Shown: piece by piece, positions 30,899-38,470 of the stretch
Layout: every line of letters starts with the position of its first letter
Numbering within the stretch: position 1 is the first letter of the stretch
NCBI GenBank assembly: GCA_903927755.1
Contig: CAIYOD010000032.1
Location: forward strand, 66,391-130,390
Reading direction: 5' to 3'
Source of the DNA: an uncultured Thermoleophilia bacterium
GTDB lineage: Bacteria; Actinomycetota; Thermoleophilia; UBA2241
DNA length: 64,000 nt
Notes under the pieces: generated by a model
What the model saw: only the letters and a program-made list of their open reading frames with translations
Databases searched by the model: none
What the model was told of the DNA's origin: nothing
Program-made: the position numbers and the translations under genes

Positions 30899-32442
30899 CT
30901 AAGCTCGTGATCGGCGCCGCGCCACTCACCATCGACGAGGTCATCGCCGTCGCGCGCGGCGGGGCCGAGGTCTCCCTCGGCGTGGCCGCGCGCGAGCGCA
31001 TCCAGGCGGCCTACGCCGTCGTTGCCGACGTCATCGCGCGCCAGCAGGTCGCGTACGGCGTGACCACCGGCTTCGGCCTGCTGGCGACCACGCACATCCC
31101 CGTGGACAAGGTCCAGGAACTGCAGCAGAACCTGGTGCGCAGCCACGCCGTCGGGCTCGGCGCGCCGCTCTCGCGCGAGGTCGTGCGCGCCGCGATGACG
31201 ATCCGGCTGAACACCATGGCGCGCGGCCACTCGGGCGTCAGGATCTCGGTGGCCGAGCATCTGGCCGCGTGCATCAACGCCGACATCATCCCGTGGGTGC
31301 CGTCGCGGGGCTCGCTGGGCGCCTCCGGCGACCTCGCCCCGTCCGCGCACCTCGTACTGGCGATGATGGGCGAGGGCGAGCTGCTGACGGAGGACGGGAG
31401 GCGCGAGCCGAGCGGGCCTGCCCTGCAGGCCGCCGGGCTCGCGCCCCTCTCGCTCGAAGCCAAAGAGGGTCTCAGTCTCCTGAACGGCACCCAATTCATG
31501 GCGGCCATCGGCTGCATGCTGGTCGCCGACGGTGAGGCGCTTCTGGACTCCTCGGACCTGATCGGCGCGATGAGCCTGGAGGGCCTGCGCGCCTCCGTCG
31601 GCCCGTTCGAGGAGCGCATCCAGGCGCTGCGTCCCATCCCCGGCCAGCTCGTGACCGCGGCCAACGTCCGCCGCGCCACCGCCGGGAGCGCGATCATGCT
31701 CAGCCATCTGAACTGCGACAAGGTGCAGGACGCCTACTCGCTGCGCTGCATCCCACAGGTGCACGGCGCCTGCCGCGACGCACTCGCCTGGCTGCGACGC
31801 GTCATCGGGGTCGAGGTCGACTCGGTCACCGACAACCCGCTCATCTTCCCGGACTCGGGTGAGATCATCTCGGCCGGGAACTTCCACGGGGAGCCGCTCG
31901 CGCTGGCGCTGGACCTCGCGGCGATGAGCCTCGCGGAGATCGCCTCCATCAGCGAGCGGCGCACGTTCCGCATGCTGACGAGCTCGCTCAGCGAGCTGCC
32001 GCCGTTCCTGACCAGGGACAGCGGTCTGAACAACGGCTACATGATCGCCCAGTACACCGCCGCGGCGCTGGTCAGCGAGAACAAGGTGCTGTGTCACCCG
32101 GCCAGCGTGGACTCCATCCCCAGCTCCGGTGACCAGGAGGACCACGTCAGCATGGGCATGACGGCGGCGCTCAAGGCGCTGGACGTGCTCGGTAACGCGC
32201 AGAAGGTGCTGGCCATCGAGGCCGTCTGCGCGGCCCAGGCGATCGACCTGCTGGCGCCGCTCGCGCCCGGCCCCGGCACCGGCGCCGGGCGGGCCGTGAT
32301 CCGCGAGTTCGCGCCGACGCTTGAGCGCGACCGGTACCTGGCGCCCGAGCTCGAGGCGGCGACGGAGGCCGTCGCCGCCGGCCGCTTCGCGGCGATCGTG
32401 CGCGACGGAGCCGTCGCCGCGGACGCAGGAGCCGGGAGTTGA
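30895..32442 (+). CDS. hutH: Histidine ammonia-lyase
   Basis: The 515-residue protein starts at ATG 30895. The MIO cofactor forms from Ala-Ser-Gly in SLGASGDLAPSAHLVLAMMG near 142. Other active-site segments match histidine-specific enzymes: VAYGVTTGFGLLAT, LVRSHAVGLGAPLSRE, KVQDAYSLRCIPQVHGA near 280 and SGDQEDHVSMGMTA near 410. It removes ammonia from L-histidine to give urocanate, the substrate of hutU at the head of the operon. It lies seventh in the operon rather than beside hutU. Confidence 0.95.
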   Translation: MTKLVIGAAPLTIDEVIAVARGGAEVSLGVAARERIQAAYAVVADVIARQQVAYGVTTGFGLLATTHIPVDKVQELQQNLVRSHAVGLGAPLSREVVRAAMTIRLNTMARGHSGVRISVAEHLAACINADIIPWVPSRGSLGASGDLAPSAHLVLAMMGEGELLTEDGRREPSGPALQAAGLAPLSLEAKEGLSLLNGTQFMAAIGCMLVADGEALLDSSDLIGAMSLEGLRASVGPFEERIQALRPIPGQLVTAANVRRATAGSAIMLSHLNCDKVQDAYSLRCIPQVHGACRDALAWLRRVIGVEVDSVTDNPLIFPDSGEIISAGNFHGEPLALALDLAAMSLAEIASISERRTFRMLTSSLSELPPFLTRDSGLNNGYMIAQYTAAALVSENKVLCHPASVDSIPSSGDQEDHVSMGMTAALKALDVLGNAQKVLAIEAVCAAQAIDLLAPLAPGPGTGAGRAVIREFAPTLERDRYLAPELEAATEAVAAGRFAAIVRDGAVAADAGAGS

Positions 32443-33755
32443 GCGTCCGCTGCGATCTGCTCGTGCGCGGAGCGGGCGAGGTCGTGACGATGGCCCCCGG
32501 CGCCGGGCAGGCGCCCCACGGCCCCGGAGCCTCCGTCGACCTCGGCGTGATCCCGCGCGGCGCGGTGGCGTCGCGGGACGGCCGTGTCGTCTGGACCGGC
32601 CCGGAGTCCGAGATCGCCGCCGCCCTCGAAGTGCCGGGCGACGCGCGCGTCGTCGACGTCGAGGGAGCCGCCGTGGTGCCAGGCTTCGTCGACGCCCACA
32701 CCCCTCTGGTGTGGGCGGGGGAGCGGGCGGCCGAGTACGGCGCCCGTCTCGGCGGCGCCACCTACCTGGAGATCCAGGAGGCCGGCGGCGGCATCAACAG
32801 CACGGTGCGCGCGACCCGGGCGGCGACGGAGGAGCAGCTCGCCGCCCTGGCCGCGTGCCGCCTCGACTCGTTCCTGCGGCACGGCACGACGACGCTCGAG
32901 GCCAAGACCGGCTACGGCCTGACCCTCGAGGACGAGCGCAAGCAGCTTGCCGCCGCCGAGGTGGCGCATCCGGTGCGCCGCGTGCACACCGTCCTCGCGG
33001 CGCACCTCACTCCCGAGGAGTACGCCGGACGCGACGATGAGTACATCGCGCTCGTCTGCGACGAGATCCTGCCGGCGCTCGCCGGCCAGGCCGAGTTCGT
33101 CGATGTCTTCTGCGATGAAGGAGCGTTCACCGTCGCCCAGGCGCGGCGCGTGCTCGAGGCGGGACGCGCCCTTGGCTACAGGCTCAAGATCCACGCCGAG
33201 GAGCTGGCGCACACCGGCGGGACGGCGCTGGCCGCGTCGCTCGGCGCCGTCTCCGCCGACCACCTCATCCACATCACCGGTGAGGACATCGCCGCTCTCA
33301 AAGAATCGGGCACGGTCGCGGTGCTGCTGCCGGGTACGAGCTACACGCTGCACACGACCTACGCGCCGGCCAAGGAGTTGCTGGCCGCCGGCGTCACTGT
33401 CGCGTTGGCCACCGACTTCAACCCCGGCAGCTGCTACAGCGAGAACCTGCAGATGGCCATCTCGCTGGCCTGCCAGGAGGACCGGCTGACGCCGGCCGAG
33501 GCCCTCCGCGCCGCCACCACGGGCGGCGCGGCCGCGCTCGGCCTGCAGCACGAGGTCGGCAGCCTCGAGCCGGGCAAGTCCTGCGACCTGCTCGTCCTCG
33601 ACTCCGCGACCCACGAGGAGCTGCCCTACCACTGGGGCGTCAACCTCGTGACCGGCGTCATCGCCGGCGGCGAGGTCGTCGTGCACGACCGTCGGGTCGT
33701 CCGCGCTGCCCCCACATCCACCGTTACCTCACCGGCAGACGGAGGTCTCACGTGA
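32439..33755 (+). CDS. hutI: Imidazolonepropionase with an altered metal motif
   Basis: The 438-residue protein starts at TTG 32439, overlapping hutH by 4 nt. The fold is clearly HutI: VVPGFVDAHTPLVWAGERAA near 75, GGGINSTVRATRAATEEQL, TTLEAKTGYGLTLEDE, the metal-ligand KIHAEELAHTGGT near 250 and ALATDFNPGSC near 325. The first motif reads HTP where the family almost always has HTH. The codon is CCT, one base from CAT, so one of four expected metal ligands is missing. The reaction would be hydrolysis of 4-imidazolone-5-propanoate to N-formimino-L-glutamate. A short low-complexity insert near residue 25 accounts for some extra length. Confidence 0.9.
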   Translation: MSVRCDLLVRGAGEVVTMAPGAGQAPHGPGASVDLGVIPRGAVASRDGRVVWTGPESEIAAALEVPGDARVVDVEGAAVVPGFVDAHTPLVWAGERAAEYGARLGGATYLEIQEAGGGINSTVRATRAATEEQLAALAACRLDSFLRHGTTTLEAKTGYGLTLEDERKQLAAAEVAHPVRRVHTVLAAHLTPEEYAGRDDEYIALVCDEILPALAGQAEFVDVFCDEGAFTVAQARRVLEAGRALGYRLKIHAEELAHTGGTALAASLGAVSADHLIHITGEDIAALKESGTVAVLLPGTSYTLHTTYAPAKELLAAGVTVALATDFNPGSCYSENLQMAISLACQEDRLTPAEALRAATTGGAAALGLQHEVGSLEPGKSCDLLVLDSATHEELPYHWGVNLVTGVIAGGEVVVHDRRVVRAAPTSTVTSPADGGLT

Positions 33756-34654
33756 CCCTCATCGAGTGCATCCCCAACTTCAGCGAGGGCCGCCGGCCCG
33801 AGGTGATCGACCAGATCTCCGCTGCGGTGAGCAGCGTCGAGGGCGTCAGCCTGCTCGACGTGCAGAGCGACCCGACGCACAACCGCTGCGTCGTGACCTT
33901 CGTCGGCCACGAGGGCCCCATCGCCGAGGCCGCGTTCCGGTCGATCAAGAAGGCAGCCGAGCTGATCGACCTGAACCGGCACGAGGGCGCGCACCCGCGC
34001 TTCGGCGCCGCCGACGTGGTGCCGTTCGTCCCGCTGCGCTCCGAAGACACGCCGGCCTGCATCGAGACGGCGCAGCTGCTCGCGCGGCGGGTCGCGGCGG
34101 AACTCCAGATCCCCGCGTTCCTCTACGAGGACGCGGCCCGCATCCCCGAGCACAGGAACCTCGCCGTCATCCGCGGCAAGGGGTTCGAGGAGATGCGCGA
34201 GGTCATCGGCAGCGAGCCCTCGAAGACGCCGGACGAAGGTGAGGCGCGCGTGCACGCGACGGCCGGGGCCGTCGCCATCGGCGCGCGCTTCCCGCTGATC
34301 GCCTTCAACGTGAACCTCGAGTCGGACGACCTCGATCTCGCCAGACGCATCGCCGTCGAGATCCGCGAGCGCGACGGCGGCCTGAAGTGCGTCAAGGCGA
34401 TGGGCCTGCAGCTCGAGGACGGCGCCGTGCAGGTCTCCATGAATCTCACCGACTACCGGGTCACGTCGATGGCCGACGTGGTCGCCGCCATCGGCGATCG
34501 CGCGACCGCCGCCGGCGTGCCCATCCGCGAGAGCGAGGTCGTCGGCCTGCTGCCGCAGGACGCGCTGGTACGGCTCGCGCAGTCGGCGCTGTACGCGACG
34601 GGCTTCTCCCGGGACCAGGTCCTCGAGGCCCAGGTGTTGGACACACTCCTGTGA
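33752..34654 (+). CDS. ftcD: Glutamate formimidoyltransferase
   Basis: The 300-residue protein starts at GTG 33752, overlapping hutI by 4 nt. It has the N- and C-subdomains of the transferase half of FTCD: LIECIPNFSEGRRPEVIDQI at the start, the catalytic His region RHEGAHPRFGAADVVPFVP near 70, and AFNVNLESDDLDLARRIA near 185. LVRLAQSALYATGFSRDQVL closes the protein. It moves the formimino group from N-formiminoglutamate to tetrahydrofolate and frees glutamate. The cyclodeaminase domain or separate fchA gene needed next is not present in the window. Confidence 0.93.
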   Translation: MTLIECIPNFSEGRRPEVIDQISAAVSSVEGVSLLDVQSDPTHNRCVVTFVGHEGPIAEAAFRSIKKAAELIDLNRHEGAHPRFGAADVVPFVPLRSEDTPACIETAQLLARRVAAELQIPAFLYEDAARIPEHRNLAVIRGKGFEEMREVIGSEPSKTPDEGEARVHATAGAVAIGARFPLIAFNVNLESDDLDLARRIAVEIRERDGGLKCVKAMGLQLEDGAVQVSMNLTDYRVTSMADVVAAIGDRATAAGVPIRESEVVGLLPQDALVRLAQSALYATGFSRDQVLEAQVLDTLL

Positions 34655-35784
34655 CTACCCGAAGGATCCTCATCACCGGGCTCCGGCTGACCCCGCTCTT
34701 CCTGACGTTCAAGGAGCCCTACCACTGGGCCGGCCGGGTCGACCACGGGTCGCCGGTCGTCCTCGTCGAGGTCGAGACGGACGCCGGCATCACCGGTATC
34801 GGCGAGTCGGTGGCGTCGCTCGCCGCCGAGGGGACGGTCGCGGCGCTTCGCTGCGTGGAGCCGCTCTTCGTGGGTCAGCCGATCCACGACGTGGCGCGGC
34901 TGACGCATGAGGCGCGCCACCTCGGCAGCTTCAACCACCTGCCCTGGTACGCGGACTTCGTCCTCTCCGGCGTAGAGATGGCGCTCTGGGACGCGATCGG
35001 CAAGGCCGCCGGCCAGCCGGTGTACCGGCTCCTCGGCGGCGCCGTGCGCGACGAGGTCGACTACTTCGGCTTCGTCCAGGGCGACACTACGGACGAGCTG
35101 GTGGCGCACGCCCGCGAGCTTGCGGTGGCGGGCTACGGCGTCATCTACCTCAAGGTCGGTCGTGGCGACGAGGCCGACCTCGCGAACACGGCGGCCGTGC
35201 GCGAAGCCATCGGCGGTCGCCGTCTGCGCGTGGACCCTAACTGCGCCTGGAGCGTCCCCGACGCCATCCGCATGATCCACGCGCTCGAGCCCTTCGGCAT
35301 CGACTGGGTGGAGCAGCCGACGACGCTGCTCAGCGTCACGGCGATGCGCCAGGTCCGCGAAGCGGTGCACGTGCCCATCGCCGCCGACCAGGCCGTCCTC
35401 ACGCCGGCGGACGTCTACGACTTCGTCCGCGAGCGCGCCTGCGACGCGATCTGTCTCTCGCCGCACGAGGCCGGCGGCCTGCTCGCCTTCAAGAAGGCCG
35501 CCGCCATCGCCGAGGTCGCCGGCGTCCCGATCTGCCTGCACGGCCAGAGCGTCTCCGGCATCACCGACGCCGCCCAGCACCACCTCGGCCTCAGCACGCC
35601 GAACCTGACCGACGGCAACCAGATCATGCACCAGCTGCTCGTCGAGGACCTGGTGAGCTCGCCGGACCTCACGCCGCGGCAGGGCAAGCTCGGATTGGTC
35701 GACGGCCCGGGGCTCGGCGTCGAGCTCGATCGCGACGCGGTCGCCCGCGCCGCCGATCGCTATCAGAAGGGGGACTTCTCGTGA
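34651..35784 (+). CDS. Enolase-superfamily (mandelate racemase/muconate lactonizing type) enzyme
   Basis: The 377-residue protein starts at GTG 34651 with a 4-nt overlap. It has the capping domain, then DFVLSGVEMALWDAIGKAAG and PVYRLLGGAVRD near 115. Barrel residues include Lys in VIYLKVGRG (the usual KxK reads YxK), the metal ligands in RVDPNCAW and DWVEQPTT, and Asp in IAADQAV. The strand-6 segment reads LSPHEAGG, with a His and no Lys where muconate-lactonizing-type members often carry NxK. It therefore is a racemase, epimerase, cycloisomerase or dehydratase of unknown specificity. Its position between glutamate formimidoyltransferase and an ornithine-cyclodeaminase homologue suggests an amino-acid-derived substrate. 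Confidence 0.8.
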   Translation: MTTRRILITGLRLTPLFLTFKEPYHWAGRVDHGSPVVLVEVETDAGITGIGESVASLAAEGTVAALRCVEPLFVGQPIHDVARLTHEARHLGSFNHLPWYADFVLSGVEMALWDAIGKAAGQPVYRLLGGAVRDEVDYFGFVQGDTTDELVAHARELAVAGYGVIYLKVGRGDEADLANTAAVREAIGGRRLRVDPNCAWSVPDAIRMIHALEPFGIDWVEQPTTLLSVTAMRQVREAVHVPIAADQAVLTPADVYDFVRERACDAICLSPHEAGGLLAFKKAAAIAEVAGVPICLHGQSVSGITDAAQHHLGLSTPNLTDGNQIMHQLLVEDLVSSPDLTPRQGKLGLVDGPGLGVELDRDAVARAADRYQKGDFS

Positions 35785-36797
35785 AGGTCCTGATCGCCGA
35801 CCAGAAGCTGGTCACGGATATCTACCCGATGGAGGAAGCCATCCCGACGATGCGCAGAGCGCTCACCCTGCTCGCCGGAGGCGACGTGGTGATGCCGCTG
35901 CGCAGCTACCTGGCCATCCCCGGTGGGGACGCCGTGATGGGCCTCATGCCGTCGTTCATGGGCGGCCTCGAGGCGGTGGGCGTCAAGGTGGTCGCCGCGT
36001 TCCCCGCCAATTTCGGCACGGAATACGACACGCACCAGGGGGTCGTCCTGTTCTTCGACACCGAGCGCGGCCTGCTGCGCGCCATCGTCGACGCCACCTC
36101 GATCACAGCGATCCGCACCGCTGCGGTGAGCGGGCTCGTCACGGACCTGCTTGCCAGACCGGACGCCGGCGACCTCGCGATCATCGGCGCCGGCACGCAG
36201 GCGCACACGCACCTGCAGGCTATGCGAGCCGTCCGGCCCGTCCGCCGGGTCCGCGTGTCCAGCGTGCCGGCCGAGAGCGCCGCGGACTTCGCGGAGCGCG
36301 AGGCGCGGCTCACGGGTCTTCCGGTCGAGGCGGTCGCGACCGCCGAGGAGGCCGTCGCCGGCGCGGACCTGATCTGTACGACGACGACGGCCACCGAGCC
36401 CGTCCTGCGCGGCGCCTGGGTCGCGCCGGGCGCGCACATCAACGCGGTCGGCGCGTACACGCCGACCACCCGTGAGCTCGACTCCGAGCTCGTCGCCAAG
36501 GCGCGGCTCTACGCCGACAAGCGCGAGTCTCTGCTCAGCGAGTCCGGCGAGTTCCTCATTCCCAAGAGCGAAGGGCTCTTCGGTGACGAGCACATCGTCG
36601 GGGAGATCGGCGAGGTGCTCACGGGCACGGCGCCTGCCCGCACCTCGCCCGACGAGGTCACGCTCTTCAAGTCGCTCGGCATCGCCATCGAGGACCTCGC
36701 CTCGGCGCACCGGATCTACGAGATCTGCAAGGAGCGCGAGCTCGGTACCTGGGTCGAGATCGGCGGCCTGCACTTCGGCAATGCCGTGGAGGGATGA
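35781..36797 (+). CDS. Ornithine cyclodeaminase/mu-crystallin family protein
   Basis: The 338-residue protein starts at GTG 35781, overlapping by 4 nt. The substrate-binding half carries VGVKVVAAFPANFGTEYD near 75 and TSITAIRTAAVSGLVTDLLA near 110. The Rossmann half has LAIIGAGTQAHTHLQAM near 135 and DLICTTTTATEPVL. A conserved Asp is in YADKRESLLSESGE. The family includes ornithine cyclodeaminase, lysine cyclodeaminase, alanine dehydrogenase and pyrroline-2-carboxylate or ketimine reductases. Which reaction is catalysed cannot be told. The adjoining serine-dehydratase and enolase-type genes suggest a small amino- or imino-acid pathway attached to the hut operon. Confidence 0.85.
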   Translation: MKVLIADQKLVTDIYPMEEAIPTMRRALTLLAGGDVVMPLRSYLAIPGGDAVMGLMPSFMGGLEAVGVKVVAAFPANFGTEYDTHQGVVLFFDTERGLLRAIVDATSITAIRTAAVSGLVTDLLARPDAGDLAIIGAGTQAHTHLQAMRAVRPVRRVRVSSVPAESAADFAEREARLTGLPVEAVATAEEAVAGADLICTTTTATEPVLRGAWVAPGAHINAVGAYTPTTRELDSELVAKARLYADKRESLLSESGEFLIPKSEGLFGDEHIVGEIGEVLTGTAPARTSPDEVTLFKSLGIAIEDLASAHRIYEICKERELGTWVEIGGLHFGNAVEG

Positions 36798-36798
36798 C

Positions 36799-38436
36799 GT
36801 GACTGTTGCGCCCTACCCCGAGTTCTTCAACGACGTCTTCGGGCCGGTGATGCAGCCCGGCTCCAGCTCGCACACCGCCGGGCCCTGCCGTCTCGGCTAT
36901 CTGGCCGGCTGCCTGCTCGGGGAGCCGGTCGCGAGTATGCGCATCGAGCTCGACAAGGAGGGCTCGTTCGCCGGGACCTTCGGGATCATGGCCGAGGACC
37001 GGGCGATGGTGGCCGGAGTCCTCGGCTATCTGCCGGACGACGCCCGGCTGTTCCGCAGCTTCGAGCTGGCGGAGGAGGCCGGGGTGGAGGTCGAGTTCGC
37101 CTTCACCGAGATCGCGGAGAGCCGGCACCCCAACGCCATCAAGTTCGTCCTGACCGGCGAGAGCGGCCTCATGATCGACCTGGTCGGGGACTCCACCGGC
37201 GGCGGGATGGTCGAGACGGTCACCATCGACGGCTTCCCGTATAGGACCCTCGGCGACGCCTTCGTGCTGCTGGTGCAAGACCCGCAGGAGGCCCTGAGCG
37301 ACGAGCAACTCGAGCGGCTCAGGGCCGAGCTCTCCGACGTGGTCGACGCGCAGACGGTGCGCGTCGACGGGCGCGGCGTCCTCCACGCCTTCGCGTTGCC
37401 CGTCGAGCCGGTCCTCGAGTCGCTGCGCGAGATGCTCGACGGCGACGTGCCGGTGCTCCGGCTGGCCTTGCTCCGGCCGCTGCTGCCGGTCGTCAGCCAG
37501 CCGGACCGGAAGCCCCAGCTCTTTGACACCATGACGCGCTGGCGCGAGCTCGCGGTCGAGCGCGACATCCCGCTCTGGGAGGTCGCCATCCAGTACGAGA
37601 TGGACGCGTCCGGCTGGCCGTTCGCCTGGGTCGTCGACCGCATGCGCGAACTGTCGCTGGTCATGCGCCGCCAGACGCGCGCCGTCTACGAAGAGGACGT
37701 CGCCGTCGTCGACACCGAGTTCAAGCCCGATTTCGCCGGCCGGTGGATGAAGCACGCAGAGACGCCGGCCCGCGTCAGCGACGGCGTCACGGCGCAGACG
37801 ATCAAGTACGCGTACGGCGCCGGCGCCGGCATCCCCGGCGTCGAGAACGTGCCTGGACCGATGGGCGGCGGGGCGGGCTACATCTACGCCGCCCTCACCG
37901 CCGTGCAGGAGGCCCGCGGCCTGAGCGAGGACGACGTGCTGCGCGGGCTCTTCATCGCCGCGGGCGTGGGCGCCATCGCCTATACCCGGACCGCCCCCAC
38001 CGGCGAAGTGCTAGGCTGTACGGGCGAGTCTGGCATGTGTGGCGCGATGGCCGCCGCGGCGATCGCGGAGATGGTCGGCGGGACCCCCCAAGCCGTTGAG
38101 AACGCGGCGTCGCTGGCCCTGCAGGCGTTCATCGGTCTGCCGTGCGACCCGATGCCCGGTGGTCTCAGCCAGCCCTGCCGCAGCCGCATCATGGCGGCGA
38201 CGTGCATGGCGCACGTGTTCGCCGACCTGGCCCTGGCGGGCCACGAAGCGGTGCTGCCGCTGCACGAGGCGATCGACGTGGCCGACGGCATCGGCCGCGC
38301 TCTTCCGCCCGAGTTGCTGTGCACCTCGGAGGGCGGCTGCTGCGCGGCGCCGGCGGCACAGGCCCGCAGGGCCGCGTACCGGCGCTGGTTCGACGAGAGC
38401 CGCCCGGAGGACAGGCCTCCGGGCAACCTGATCTGA
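36799..38436 (+). CDS. Iron-sulfur L-serine dehydratase (fused beta-alpha type)
   Basis: GTG 36799, five bases after GGAGGG, gives 545 residues; an in-frame ATG at 36781 is less well placed. Residues 1-160 resemble the serine dehydratase beta domain (VMQPGSSSHTAGPCRLGY). After a spacer of about 130 residues the alpha domain follows with GCTGESGMCGAMAAAAI near 410, PCDPMPGGLSQPCRSRIMAA near 450 and CTSEGGCCAAPAAQ near 513. The cysteines fit the labile [4Fe-4S] cluster that activates serine for loss of water. The expected products are pyruvate and ammonia. The spacer makes it longer than single-chain SdaA (about 455 residues), so the real substrate could differ. Confidence 0.83.
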   Translation: MTVAPYPEFFNDVFGPVMQPGSSSHTAGPCRLGYLAGCLLGEPVASMRIELDKEGSFAGTFGIMAEDRAMVAGVLGYLPDDARLFRSFELAEEAGVEVEFAFTEIAESRHPNAIKFVLTGESGLMIDLVGDSTGGGMVETVTIDGFPYRTLGDAFVLLVQDPQEALSDEQLERLRAELSDVVDAQTVRVDGRGVLHAFALPVEPVLESLREMLDGDVPVLRLALLRPLLPVVSQPDRKPQLFDTMTRWRELAVERDIPLWEVAIQYEMDASGWPFAWVVDRMRELSLVMRRQTRAVYEEDVAVVDTEFKPDFAGRWMKHAETPARVSDGVTAQTIKYAYGAGAGIPGVENVPGPMGGGAGYIYAALTAVQEARGLSEDDVLRGLFIAAGVGAIAYTRTAPTGEVLGCTGESGMCGAMAAAAIAEMVGGTPQAVENAASLALQAFIGLPCDPMPGGLSQPCRSRIMAATCMAHVFADLALAGHEAVLPLHEAIDVADGIGRALPPELLCTSEGGCCAAPAAQARRAAYRRWFDESRPEDRPPGNLI

Positions 38437-38470
38437 CACAGACGAAGATGAGCGAGAGGAGAACGTCAGC

